Shown here: positions 40,536 to 52,838 of the stretch, one piece after another
How the letters are laid out: every line of letters starts with the position of its first letter
Numbering within the stretch: position 1 is the stretch's first letter
Source of the DNA: Apostichopus japonicus
Lineage: Eukaryota > Echinodermata > Holothuroidea > Aspidochirotida > Stichopodidae
NCBI RefSeq assembly: GCF_037975245.1
Contig: NC_092568.1
Span: 39,572,631 to 39,636,630 of the forward strand
DNA length: 64,000 nucleotides
Reading direction: 5' to 3'
Notes under the pieces: model-generated
What the model was told of the DNA's origin: nothing
What the model saw: the letters and a program-made list of their open reading frames with translations, nothing else
The model's database searches: none
Translations under genes and position numbers: made by a program

Positions 40536-41095
40536 GAGATTGGCCTGTAGATTAAAAGGAAATAGGTAAAATGTTGATATTATAAAGCAAATTGTATCCT
40601 AGGCCTATCTATTGACAATTGAAACAATCCATTCAGAAACATAACCATATTGAATAATTTTTATTATAAATTCTATTAAAAGTATCTCTTGGTCTCCAGG
40701 GCACTTGAAAATAGGGTGTATACACTAGGCTAGGCTATAGACAGTAGCCTAGGTCGAAGTTTTTTTATTTGGACTTTAATAGGATACAACATTTTCATTA
40801 ATAATTAGGCCTGGGCCTATGTCGTTTACACGAACAACAATATATGGTGAAAAACACGAACAAGATTCATAACATTTAACATCGATTAAAGCACTGTGTT
40901 AAACTCAGTGGCAGTTTAGTAGTATACTGTTACTAATATTACTAGTGTTAGTTTAGGCATACTAGTATAGTACTAGTATTAACGTTAGCCTAGTATAAGC
41001 CTAACGTTGGCCTATGAGCCTAACGCTATACTGTCACTGGGGGTCTCAGTGCCCACATAAGTTCATACTTTTTACCGATGTTAAACTACACTTAC

Positions 41096-41174
41096 CGATA
41101 AAAGTTTCATGTAGAGACTCGACCTGGTATTTTTTCAAGAAAATCAAGACAGCACTGTCTTCGATATCTGCCAT
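41096..41174 (-). CDS. SAM-family gene, first exon
   Basis: From ATG at 41174 the exon reads MADIEDSAVLIFLKKYQVES and LHETFI (26 codons plus one base) and ends in GTAAGTG. Length, position and pattern (FLKKY...L...F) suit the first helices of an N-terminal sterile alpha motif. The rest of the domain should be in a downstream exon that I could not place. A second donor-like ATCGGTAAAAAG lies ~20 bases downstream. Confidence 0.5.
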
Positions 41175-41973
41175 GGCGTTAGCTGTAATCTTGATTACTA
41201 AGCCACCCTGTCAGGGATCGTACTATGCATGACGTGTTATGTAGTGTGTGTTATAGATGCTGCACTGATGTACGTACAGTGTACATATATGTGTACGCGC
41301 GAATTTTTTACTCAGAGAGCGGTAAAGTTATAAACAAGTTGGTTAAACGTCGGGCTGTGAAATGTACATACTTATTGGAATGGCCCAAAATCTGCCAGTT
41401 AACCAACTTAAGGGTACACACTAACCAATTAAGTGCGCGGGGGTCCTATACCATTCTTTTTTTAACCAACGTTTTAAGAGTGTAAGAAGACAATAATAAG
41501 GGGGTTCCATAGTTAATACTGACTGCATACGCGCATAACAATGTATAGCAACCGGCGCTCAACCGTTCGTTCATGTTCATTCACAACATTTTGAATTAAC
41601 TTTTATAGCTGTTGCAATAATTCTGGTTAAACACGTAATTTTGCATCCAGGTAAGACACACATGTCATAAATTAACCTCGAAGCACCGTAACACTGGGTT
41701 ATCATAAGAACAACAAATGAAAAGGCTGAACAATTATGAAATATATCAGACGAAAGTGCAGGCGATCGTCGCCTCTTGGGCTATACTAACATGCACACAA
41801 GCTTATAAAATTAGGCCTACTAATAGCGAATTTGACTTCTATCCTGATATATACTACAGTTGAGAGTATTTGACTCTGATTTACCATTAGTTAGAATAGT
41901 AACATATTTAACATTTCATGATTAGTTTATTGTTTGCTAAATGACCCTAAATATTGATCAATTTACCTGTAAA

Positions 41974-42040
41974 GTAGGAGAGAGCGATAACGTAGAGATG
42001 TGTCGTTAGGCGTTATACATCAACAAATTTATTATCGTTG
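41974..42040 (+). repeat. Copy of the death-domain gene's 3' end
   Basis: GTAGGAGAGAGCGATAACGT and the following GTCGTTAGGCGTTA match 34005-34050, the end of the death-domain gene's last exon plus its UTR. The two copies now bracket the 7.2-kb transposon. Confidence 0.8.
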
Positions 42041-43130
42041 CGCGCCCTCTAATAACAAATACTTTATAGCTAATTTTCATAGGGGGTGATAAATCGACCC
42101 CGTTAAACTCTTTCCGTCTTTACAAGATGTAGTCCCGACATTGGAAAATAGCTACGGATCTGTAACATAATCCAAGAATATAATATCTACTGCTACTTGT
42201 AAAACTATATGAATTGAAAATGATAGAAACACAATTTAAATGATGATATGGTAAATGTTTGGAAAATGACTGCACGTAAGACCTCATACTTCATTGCATA
42301 TAAATGATTGCATATATAAAACCCATTTTGTTTTGAAAACGTGTTCTCTCCATAGCAAACATATTGAATTCTCCTAGAGAAATGTAGTAGTTATACCTGT
42401 ACATTACATGTTGAATTCCTCCTCCACGCAATCACGCTATATTAATCACAACTCACCACTTGCAAGTATATGTGACAAATCTTGGAAGAAGTGAAGTTTC
42501 TACTTTCCGGTAAATGATCATCTCCTTATAAGATAAACTTCATATTACGATCAGTGATCGTTTAGTACATTGGTAAAAGAACAACACAAGTGGCAGTGTC
42601 CTCTCCTAGCTATATGAAATATTTAAATGAAAACTTCATATTTTTCCTTTTACACCGACTACACCAACACCCTTGTGTCCAACTATGAGATAAGTCAATT
42701 GTAATGCGGATCACCATAGATCTGTTTCAATAAAACAGCGTTCAAGTCGTTAATACTTTCCAACAGTTAAACAGTACCTGTCCCACCCCACCCCCATTGA
42801 AAAATGTCTATGAGGCATCTTATAGTATCACACTACCATTCCCTGAAGCATAGGATACCACAAAGTTTTGTCCTCTCATAGCCGACGGATGTAAGTTAGT
42901 CACAGAACCAGACCAATGTGGTTGCCTGGGTGCTGTCGGATAGCACCATGCACTTTTCCGGGTGTACAGAGCGAGAGGATCACCCGATACACTGTTAATT
43001 TGTGGGTGTAGCTGTTCGTATATCGGCACACCAAGATTGACATAAGTGAGAATAGTCCTGGGTCCCCTTCTTCTGGATGGTCCCATCTGTTGTGCAGGAG
43101 GTTCTGCATCATGTTCCCCATTGGGTACAC
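42041..43130. other. No recognised gene
   Basis: Minus-strand open frames at 42820-43130 have plausible composition but no domain that I can name. Confidence 0.35.
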
Positions 43131-43132
43131 AT

Positions 43133-43345
43133 CTACAAATGGTATCGCGTCTTGCCTAGATGGTCATCTGCATCTCTGCCTAATGGTTGGTCAGTCGCAT
43201 CTAGGGGTGGATTATCTTCGACTCGGAGTTGGTCATCTTCAACTGCGAGTTGTTCATCTACATGCAGAGGTTGACCATTTCTCTCTAGTGGCAACATCCC
43301 TTCAGAGGCACCACCCGTGTCTGTCTGGTTTGCCACATGTGACAT
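43133..43345 (-). other. Acidic repetitive open frame, function unknown
   Basis: The minus-strand frame from 43345 holds short acidic repeats (LAVEDDQLRVEDNPPLDATD). The underlying DNA repeats imperfectly every ~24 bases. It may be a coding minisatellite, but no family is recognised. Confidence 0.25.
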
Positions 43346-43759
43346 ACGTGAAAAAAGGGGAAAACATTAGTAAAACAAAAGAAAACATTAGTGAAACAAA
43401 GGAATTAATTGTGGACTTCAGACGAAATAAAAACACAATGGGTCCTCTCATTATCGATGGAATGGTGGTAGAGCAGGTGAACACATTCAAGTTGTTAGGT
43501 ACATTTACAGGACAATTTATCATGGAACATTAATACTGAAGAAATACTAAAAAAAAGGGACGCCAGAGACTGTTCTTTTTACGTGTTCTTAAATCTTATG
43601 GGGTCAGTGCAAATGTTTTAACAACTTTTATCGTGCAATTATAGAAAGCAATTTAACTACTAACATTTTAGTCTGGTTTGGTCGTGTAAGTCAGAGTGAC
43701 CTTCGGAAATTGCAATCAGTACTTAGACATGCTGAGCGTATTATTGGTACGGGCCTTCC
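43345..43759 (+). pseudogene. LINE reverse transcriptase C-terminal part, upstream piece
   Basis: Reads KELIVDFRRNKNTMGPLIID, VEQVNTFKLLGT, then after frame breaks RQRLFFLRVLKSYGV, FYRAIIESNL and SDLRKLQSVLRHAERIIGTG. This is the thumb and C-terminal block shared by CR1/Rex1-type non-LTR elements. The reading stops exactly where a hAT-like element begins (43760) and resumes after it at 44457. Confidence 0.8.
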
Positions 43760-44456
43760 CAGTGGCGGCGGAACCGGGGGGCTTGGGGGGGGGGGGGCTT
43801 GGGGGGCTCAGCCCCCCCCCAATGAAAAAGTTGAGGGGGCAACTGCACGATAAGCCCCCCCCCCAATATTGACCAAGGCTCCGAACGTGCATCTGCCCAT
43901 TTTTCAATGCATACTTGTCGATCTGTCCGATGCACACGTATACTATATAGGTGTAATAATTTTAGTAAATGCTGGGGGACCCTCGGCCCGTCCCCTGGCT
44001 ATAAACCACATTGTCACCCCAACCGCGTCTTCACGCCCTGTGAAATGTGGAAGCAGTGAGTGTGAGTACCGGTAAGCGCAACACAACTTCGTCTTAGGCC
44101 AATGACTTGCCTCATTTCAGCCAGTTCTCCAACATCACCTTACTACACTCAAAAACGTCTTTGCGAGTACACTACGAGTATTAGCTACTCTCTTAAAACA
44201 CCATCGAATATACAAATTACAAATGTTTTTACAAATTTTTACGTGCAATCTGAGAAATTGCAGGCTTGAGACCCATATTTTAGTGCTAGGTATTCGCAGC
44301 ATAAAACACTCGGGAAGTGCCGTTTACGGCCATCTGGGGATTTGAAAATCCCAAAATGTTCTTGTACGCTCCGCGCCAACCGGTGGTGGCGCTCCGCTTA
44401 GATAGTCTCCACACATTAGCCCCCCCCCCCATAATTTTCCCGTTCCGCCGCGCCTG
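43760..44456. mobile_element. hAT-like element inserted in the LINE
   Basis: Begins CAGTGGCGGCGGAACCGG and ends CCGTTCCGCCGCGCCTG. Flanked by GGCCTTCC (43752-43759) and GGCCTTTC (44457-44464), an 8-bp target duplication with one mismatch. Internal parts (TTCTTGTACGCTCCGCGCCA, GGCGCTCCGCTTAGATAG) are shared with 3697-5633 and 53229-54709. Confidence 0.87.
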
Positions 44457-44932
44457 GGCCTTTCATCTCTCCACTCTCTGTACCAGGAGCGTGCACTCAA
44501 GAGAGTCGATAATGTACTGGACGAGGACTCACATCCTGCTCATCAGTACTTCCAGTTCTTGCCCTCTGGTAAAAGGTTGCGTACATTCAGGGGATCAAAG
44601 AGGCTCACAAATAGTCATTATCCTGAGCTTGTACAGATATGTAATACACATAGTGCCCGCTGATTGGTTCTAGTCTTGCCTTCACGTTTTAGCCACTGCT
44701 TCTTATTGTGTAATATGCTATATTTGTTATACTTTTTTACCTCTGAATACTCTTTTTATATCATGAGCAGTATACATAGTACCCTTTTATAGCCTTTACC
44801 TAGTCATACGAATTGTTTACATTTTTATTTATTGTCTTAATCGTTTCATTGTTTTCGCTTGAGCTCCTGTTTTCATCCAATTTCCATTGTATATATTCTA
44901 TCCATTGGCTGAATAAATATCTATCTATCTAT
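44457..44932 (+). pseudogene. LINE end: last reverse transcriptase codons, 3' UTR and (ATCT)n tail
   Basis: Continues the interrupted frame as SLYQERALKRVDNVLDEDSH, PAHQYFQFLPSGKRLRTFRG and LTNSHYPELVQICN, then a stop at ~44660. The LPSGKR-R block is the usual end of these ORFs. A ~270-base UTR follows and ends AATAAATATCTATCTATC, a short simple-repeat tail of the kind used by CR1/L2-like elements. Confidence 0.82.
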
Positions 44933-45059
44933 GAGGTATATGTTAACACAGGCACATTATAGTGTTATTACGTATGGGAGATATAGGTAGTATTCCAGTT
45001 TGCATATCCACATATATGGACTAGCAATATCACAAAGTCAAACTTATAAGTAGCTGTAA

Positions 45060-45545
45060 TAACATTCTTCCAGTGGTGTCGTGGAAGTAGTGTATGTGTA
45101 TATGATGATCGGGGGGGGGGGGGGACGATGGGCATGGATGGAAGGTATGGGTGTAGTGGTAATCATCCAGGCACGTAGTCAGAAATGTGTCAAGAAGGAG
45201 GGGAGGGGGGCTGGCGAAACATAAGGCATGATTCCTGGATACTGTGGTGTCGGGTGTCATGGAAGTGGTGTAGGTGGATTTGATGAGAGGGCGGGCGAGG
45301 AGGGGTGTGGATGGGAAGTATGGGCGTAGTGTTAACCATGCAGGCGCGTAACCAGAAATTTGTCAAGAATGGGGGGGGGCGAATCATAAGGCATGGGTTC
45401 TAGACACTGTGGTGTTATGGAAGTAGTGTAGGTGGAGTTGATGACCGGGAGGGGAGGGGTGGGGAGGTGCATGGATGGAAGGCATGTGCATAGTGGTGAT
45501 CATGTAGGCGCGTAGCCAGATATATCTCAAGTAGGGGGGATGAAT
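45060..45545. repeat. ~170-bp G-rich tandem repeat, three copies
   Basis: Three units share TGGAAGT(A/G)(G/T)TGTA(G/T)GTG, a G-rich run, GGATGG(A/G)A(A/G)G(T/C)ATG, CAGGCGCGTA(A/G)CCAGA-like sequence and TCAAG. The CAGGCGCGTA core resembles the hAT-like element ends, so the unit may derive from one. Confidence 0.75.
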
Positions 45546-45599
45546 CAAGTTTTCTGGATACCTGAACAAAATGCGCAATTCGCAATACATGGGGAGAGT

Positions 45600-46104
45600 T
45601 TAAAAACGGGTATCTATACCACCATATTTATTTAATCTTGGAGTTTCAAATATATGAACATTTACAGTGATATTTCAACTCATTTTGAAACTTAATAATT
45701 AGTTTGGGGCGAGTCCTTTTTGTAAATGCATGAAGCGATAGAGGGTAAGAAGTTTCTTAAATTACGCAATATATAAACGAATAATGTACTCGGAGGCATT
45801 GACTTTTCTCAATTTGTAATGATTGTAATGAGGAATTTTTCTCATACCTTTAATGTTAGATTGAAGGCTTTGTATGGATTTTGTCTACAAAAATTTATCA
45901 TATTGGGCATGTAAACTAGAAAATGCGTTGATCTGATTCCTGAAGTACAAACGAATTTGGAACAATATTATTCAAATCAAAAGTGGTGCTTCTCAGATGT
46001 GAATATTGAAAACTGTATACACATTCTGTACACATAACCGTGACGTTATTTTGAAAAGCAATCGCTGAGCTAAGAACGCAGGGAGGAAACTAGATTTGTC
46101 TCTG
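45600..46104. other. No recognised gene
   Basis: AT-rich sequence without features that I can support. Confidence 0.4.
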
Positions 46105-46268
46105 TGTCATCTGACTTCCATTGTCTTCCTCACTATTGCAATGTGACTCTGTAGTATATGACTGTAATTTTCTCCTCCATTGTCTTCCACAATACCGCAT
46201 TGTGACTCTGTGGTTATCTGACGTCCATTGTTATCTTCACTATTACAATGTGACTCTGGGGGTATCTG
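46105..46268 (-). repeat. Three ~48-57 bp tandem copies, possibly coding
   Basis: On the minus strand a ~50-base unit starting AGAGTCACATTG repeats three times after a good acceptor (TATTTTACAG). The first two copies are open and read ESHCNSEDNNGRQITT and ESQCGIVEDNGGENYS; the third is in another frame. It could be a repeat-bearing exon or a simple minisatellite. Confidence 0.4.
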
Positions 46269-46379
46269 TAAAATAGCCAAATATATGAGACAAGTACTCA
46301 AAACAAATTTGGTCACACGTGCACTTACTCGAAATATTAAATGAGGTGAATCATACACACAGGTATCATTAGTCAACTT

Positions 46380-49300
46380 CTACATGTGGCAGATACAAAA
46401 GCAAAATTTGTTGGCTTTTATGATTTTGAAAGAGCAAAGATATTTTATGACCCAGTGACTTAAGGACTGCAAATTCTTTAATAAGCTACCAACTGAGATG
46501 TCCAGGCCCAAGTTTTAGTTTTCTCATTTCATGTATAACCCACGTGCATGTGTTTGATTATTCCTGACAATTATCTCCATTTGTTCTCTCCAGGCAGGAT
46601 TTAATTGGACGTAAATCCAACACAATGCCTCCCATTATCCGATGGGCCAGAGTCAAAAGTGGTCAACCTTAGCGCCATGTTATGAAGCCTTTCGAATTGC
46701 TGAACTGATTATGTGATACTATAGAGTAATAACTGAAGTAAAATGGAATAATTTTTTCTACCAAAGCATGCAAAATGCGCTACTTCTGGGGTGATTTTAA
46801 CGAAAAATTAGAGAGTGCGACATAACGGAATTATTGAACCCTGTATCACTAGTAAATAAAGAGAGGGATCCCGACTTTTCTCTTGATTGCTAAGTTACTT
46901 ATCCTAAAGTAAGATATGAAAACCAATATTTAAACAGCCATTTAATATATGCAAAAATGCGAATTAGGCCAGTTAAATCCCCTTCCTGTCGGATATTTTT
47001 ATTAATTAATTAATATTTGAGTGACTTAAGTTTTTTTAATTCAAATTATGGAGAAACTTTCAAGTAATAATGACTACTACAAAAAATGATGATGAATGAC
47101 TTCATAACATGAACTAGCTTAATAAAGCCACGAACTCTCACTGCTGTCATTTGTGTTTCTTCCCACCTGCAAGTTTTATTCGGAATTGTTTGCGAACATT
47201 TTCTGCACTCTTTGTAGAATTGGAACGTTTATGCGCTAGCAATTTAATGGAAGCGTTCAAGCCGAACATAGAATATGCTCTCATTGCGCGCAAGACGAAC
47301 CGTTGAAAACTAGCAAAATATGTGCCAATTGTACGTTATAGTAGGGCATGCAAATACGCACTTTGAGAATACAAGTTTTTGCACACAATAGACACACAAG
47401 TGTCAATATTTTGACGTATGTCGTATATATTACATGTCATATTCAAAATCATTTTAAGTGCTTGAATTATTTTAGTGCTCCGCTCAGATAGCGTCATAAT
47501 TGCCCCTGAAAAATGCCTTGAAATCCCCCCCCCCCCCCCACACACCTACTGTTGTGTAATCTGTTCATGTCGCTCACAATTTCATGTCAATTTTGCAAAG
47601 TGGGTAGTAGTTTATGCAGAATAACAGATCCCCTCCTTATGAAGTGATAGTGCAAAAAGTTTGATGGATTTCTATATTCAGTCACAGTCATCAAAGGAAG
47701 AAATGTTAGCACGATAAGTGGCTTGAGTGAGTCGTTTTGCCTACAAATCTTTGTCAGAACATGGTTAGTGAATTAGGCCTGGCTAGGTTGATTAGGCTTT
47801 GCCTACCTCAAAACTCAGATTACTGGCTAGGCGTGTACTGCTTAGACCCTTTTGCCACATTTACAGTGTTGGGAATATTTTGCAAAAGGAGGTTGAGTTT
47901 GAATATTATTATATTAATTCTAGATATGTTAACATACTGAACGATTGTATACTTAAGTTATGACCTAGACTGGCCTAAGTTAGACCAAGAGTAATGCTAC
48001 GACCATATCCATTAGTTGAACTAAGCCTATTTGCGTAGTATTTAATTGTTAGTGATATAAGCCCAGGACATCATAACCGTCATCCAATGTTATTCTGTCA
48101 AGTTCATTTATCGTTAGGGATACAGTTTCAAGTAAAATGAGGAGGTGATAATTGTTGTCATTAGGCTTTAGTCATATCGCATGCGAAAGGACGTCGTAAC
48201 CGGTATATGGGCCTAGGCTAACTACATCCAGAGTGCACTTATATCCAGGAGGCCTGGATGGGCAATGGACTGTGGGGCACCTGATGCCCCTGATGCATGT
48301 ATCGGAGATCCATTATGACAAACAATGATGTAGAAGATAATTAAACGATAGGAGTTCATACTTAATATCCTTTCAAATATGAGATATACAAGTTTTTGAC
48401 AAGAGTTAATAGTCGTTTTAAAAATTGCATTACATTAAAAAATAAAGGTGATTGCAGACATTTGCTCCATAACATTTATAGCTTTTTGACTTGTTCCTTT
48501 ACAGGGTGGCAACATCATGCCCGAGGGAAAATTGAAGGCACTGGACGGTCAAGGATATCAGAACATACAAATAGGTTGCAGCGGGCATGTGCTAGGATCC
48601 TGGGCAATTTGTATGAAGAACACCAATAGAGCTTCAGGTAGCAGGAACTAACTCCTCGCCTGTCCCTACGGGGAGAAAAGAGGGCATGGGCAGGGCCTTG
48701 GGGGTAGTTCCCAAGTGCGCTCAACCATGGTTAACTATTTCCCCACTCATTTGGTGTTTGGGCAGTTTCGTGAAGTACCCACCAAGTATGTTATTGATCA
48801 ATCATTCCATCGTTCAGTTATTATGCATACAAACTAAAGTGTCACACACAGATATGCCGACCTGACTTCATAGGTTCCATTGCTTTCAACGAGGAAACAA
48901 AAACTATTTCCAATAATGGATATCATCGCTGTTGAGCTATACAGCATGTCCTTCATAGTGTGCACAACAAGGTTGTAACTGATTTGTTCATACATTTTAA
49001 GGGATCACTTCACAGACAAAGGGGAGGAATGGCGAGTCTGGGGCTATGATACTGTTATGACAATCTAGGGATACCTATTTAAGTATTGTTGTTCCATTTG
49101 AATGTTATAAGGGAACAGGTTCTTTTGATTTCAAATAGAAATGCACAAGGACAGAGAAGTGTCTTTTATTTCAGCTACCAGTTATTTAGTTAGATGTATT
49201 ATACTTTTATTGGCGAATATACTTTTAGACTGCTAAAAAACTTCTCTCCCCCTTATTTTGGTGATATATACAATCGTGCGGATGAAATTCTCCTGAAAGC

Positions 49301-50320
49301 CATTTTAACCTATCAATTACAGTACCCAAGGCTAAGAACCCTAACTATAGTATCCCCCGCCCCAATACAATGCACCTGCCTAACAACAAATACAATTTCA
49401 CTCTATCCAAGCCCAATGTAAAGATGTGATGACCAAAATAAAGTGTGTTTCAGGAGCATTTGTGTCCAATCTGTTTGTATTTTGAAACCTAGAGTTTCAG
49501 GTGCACTTTACTGCGGAATGTACCAATTGTTTTTGAAAACTGCCCACCCCTCCCATTCTTGCTTTTCGTTTCGCGGGTTTACGTCCATTGTTACTAACGT
49601 TGACGATACAGTTCACAAGCATATACTGAATGATGATATGAATTATATGATTATAACACCATACACGATACCCAACAACGTATAGGTCGTAGTTGCGAAT
49701 GTATCTATATATGTATAATATTTGATACCAATTAAGAATTAGAGATAATTACTATAAACACATAGGCATATATATTCTCGCTCTGGACATGATTTTATCA
49801 AAAGAATACAACATGTTAATGAAAATACATCACTTGGTAAAACCATCTTGGTCTTTCTAATAGAGATACTCCATAAAGTATGAAACTTAGCCCAAGACCA
49901 AATCATTTCATACGACAGCTCGATTTTACCTCTTTCACGAAGATCGATAACTACAACCAAATAAGATAGCGCTGGTTAACTAAATTAATTATCACCGCCA
50001 CTTGTACTTAATCATCAATCCTCTTGTAAAGCTAAGCTATCCTAAGAATCTACAGTCTCGGAGTAAAATTCAAGCCAAATTGTATCCTCCTTCATCGACC
50101 TAAATCATTTCAATGCGCCTATAATAAGTTCGGTAAGCCATTCTGCTCCTCAAGAAAACCAGTATTTTGTGCTGACAAAAAAACGTTGTAAAGGAAAGTA
50201 CCGTGAGCGGAGAATAATGGGACCCTTAATTCTGTCACTTCGTTAGCAGTATTAGAAGAGCGTGTAGTTTTAAATTATTATATTCTATAGACAGGTTTCT
50301 ATTGTTTAATATTTTTAATG
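46380..50320. other. No recognised gene
   Basis: About 4 kb with only fragments. GTGCTCCGCTCAGATAGCGT at ~47475 followed by a C run at 47526-47540 looks like the end of a hAT-like element. A coding-like stretch at 48505-48630 (+) reads RLQRACARILGNLYEEHQ, without an assignable family. Confidence 0.4.
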
Positions 50321-50589
50321 TGTTTTCAGGGGCGGGGGTTGTTATACATTGAAGATATCAACAATGATGGCTCAACAGAGAATTATCTAGAAAAGAGGTT
50401 TGGTTGTCTCCATGAAGAGCTGGGTCCTGTAGACTTTAAAGAAATTGACGCGGTGCTTGTTTGCAGTAATGGATAGGATGGATTGCATGAATCTCATTGC
50501 TGAGAAAATATCTTCAAGTAGTAAATACAAGATACGCCATAAACCACTTGCATGCAAGGAAAATGTGTCTTTTTCTTCATTGAGATAAC

Positions 50590-52075
50590 TGCTGTTCAGC
50601 AGTTGACATGCTTCATGCAAAGGGATGGTTTCTATGAAAATATTCAACAGGAAAAAGAACATGCAAATCATGTTGATGAAATATACGATGGAGACGAATA
50701 CAAGAAACACTGTCAACTAGGGAAGTTTTGTATGAACGAAATAGCATAATTGTTATGTGGTATGTTGAAGGGGTGCCACTTTTGAAATCTTTATAAAGTA
50801 AAGTGTATGGCCCAGTTACTTTGTTGTGAACTAACTTCCATACAAGCTGAGGTTCAAGAAATACAATTTGATTTATGGAGGTTTATGGTTTGGGAAACCA
50901 GTTATCACTTCTTTTTTAAAACCATTTCATCATTCAATGCAGCAGCTGAAAGAAGGTGTAAATATCAATGTTCACGGTCACCGTTCACCAATTAAAGTTA
51001 AGGCAAAGATGTGGTACATGTGATCTGCCACCAAGATGTATGGTGCTGAGCATGGTACAGTTTAATAAGGCATTTGGTCATTGCTACTGTACCACAAAAT
51101 GGAAATCTGTACAAACTGCAAGATGCCACACATGACCTTATCAATTTAAAATTCAATATCCTAAGGGGCCAAAAGTGTTGCATGGAGACATGTTGAAGGA
51201 TGCAAAACATGCATTTCTTCAAAATAAGAAAGTCAATGGTAACAAAGGACCAAACTATTTGCCATATACTAGTTGTGATCTGGTACACGGGACTGTAATA
51301 TACTTCATGCATTCTGTACTTCTAGGTTCCGTTAGAAGGTTGCTAAATCTCATATTCTAAAGAAGTGTTTCTTTGCATTAGATGTTACACACTGTAGATA
51401 ACCGTTTGCTTTCTATCAAGCCACCACCATTCATTTCCAGAGTACCCCGCAGCATTAAAGAACATGTTAAATAATGGAAAGACATAGTACAGATCTTGGT
51501 TATTTGATTATTCTATTCCAGTATTGTATGATTTAATAGGCCTATTTTGTTTTACTCATTTTTTGCATTTGAAAGCACTAATGGCACTCAATTGAAGATG
51601 TTCCATGGGTCAAATTAAAAAGGCCAGAGCTAGTATAGAAAGTTTTGAAGTAAAACGTTATTACACAAAGCTTGATCCCAAATGATGATTATAGTGCAAG
51701 TGACACTCATACTTTTTCAAAATCACTTTGACAGATTGGGACATCAACCAGTTTTGATCCGACCAGGGCAGACATGAAATGTGTAGTTGATTGCTTAGGA
51801 TAAAAACTGAACCCTTGTTTTAAGTGTCTTCATCTAAACGTAAACAATTCTCTGTATCATTCTAAGGAGTATTTGTATGTTACTAAACGCAACTCCTCCA
51901 CTGTGTGCTATATGCAAAATTAACACTCTGTTTTTGAACATATTAAATACGTTTTTGAGGTGTGAACATAATGCAAATTTCAGACAACTCGGTGTACATA
52001 TAAGTATGACTAAATGCTATGAACAATTACAAAATGTAGGGCTTGTCATTTGTGAAAGATGCACATTTAGCTAAC
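50590..52075 (+). pseudogene. Decayed KDZ-like transposase
   Basis: Pieces in several frames fit the order of KDZ (Kyakuja/Dileera/Zisupton-type) transposase-like proteins of invertebrates. An early block reads QRDGFYENIQQEKEHANHVD and EIYDGDEYKKH. Later come NKKVNGNKGPNYLPY, IYFMHSVLLGSVRRLL (usual form YMHGVLLGVVKRLL) and VDNRLLSIKPPPF with RVPRSIKEHVK. Many stops separate the blocks and the catalytic region between them is largely lost, so this is a fossil. Confidence 0.65.
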
Positions 52076-52645
52076 ATTAACTGTTTATATTCACCTTTAA
52101 GGAAAAAGCAGAGCAAAAAAAAGCAAGCATTGTAGAAAAGTAGAAAACGAAGCGATGAGATGATAACTTTTACACAAATCTACGATTGACATCGTTTTCT
52201 GGTTTGGATATATTTCAAACGTAATACAGGTATAAATAACACAAACAGATAATGACGCATAATTGGAATAGAGAAAGAATATCCTCTTCATGGTTGGCAT
52301 GCAAGCAGGAAGAGCTAAATGCAACATGATAAATGTTGAAAAGTACAATTGAGGAAGATAATACTCAAGAATTCTCCATTTGTAAAAATGAAAGATGAGA
52401 TTGCTCAAAATTGCAATCATTCATAAGAAATTAATGCACATTGTCTCACAAGTTGATATTGTGCAACTGCCTTTTTCTCTCTTTCATGTAAGATAATTTC
52501 AAACCAGTTCTCAAAATTTCTTTTCAAAAACACATAAAAACATTTTGATTTCGTTACGTTACAAGGAAAACTAGGGCACAAAAATTTCTGATAATCTAAG
52601 CCGACATACAATTTGTAGAGTCCCCCATTCGTTAGTTTAAAATCT
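52076..52645. other. No recognised gene
   Basis: Two minus-strand open frames overlap here but show no known domain. Confidence 0.35.
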
Positions 52646-52838
52646 GGCTTATGATACTCGCCCACGGTGTTTAACACGATGTATAAAGAGTTCCTGAGCT
52701 CTTGAAATATCGCCCCAAGCACGTACCAATCTCGTGATAAGCACGGCATACGTCGTGACACATCATGAACAGATCGTGCTTGTTGGCGAACATCCCAAAA
52801 GTTTTAAACATGCTCAAAACTTTTGGCGACATCCTGTG

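Larger units (their letters stand above)
34253..41482. mobile_element. 7.2-kb DNA transposon with TA target duplications carrying a SAM-family gene
   Basis: The left end CACTCTAAAAACAGTTGG matches the reverse complement of the right end, CACTCTTAAAACGTTGG, with both continuing TTAAAAAA. Both ends are flanked by TA (34251-34252 and 41483-41484). Within ~200 bp of each end the words TTGGTTAA and TTAACCAA repeat many times in both orientations, echoing the TIR. The interior carries a multi-exon SAM-type gene on the minus strand whose first exon begins ~300 bp inside the right end. No known transposase catalytic core is recognised. I infer a mobile unit, with the SAM-family gene either cargo or part of an unrecognised transposition machinery. 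Confidence 0.7.

Noticed and set aside
42820-43130. Minus-strand protein-coding gene
   Set aside because: No domain, no convincing splice sites and mixed frames; left as unassigned.
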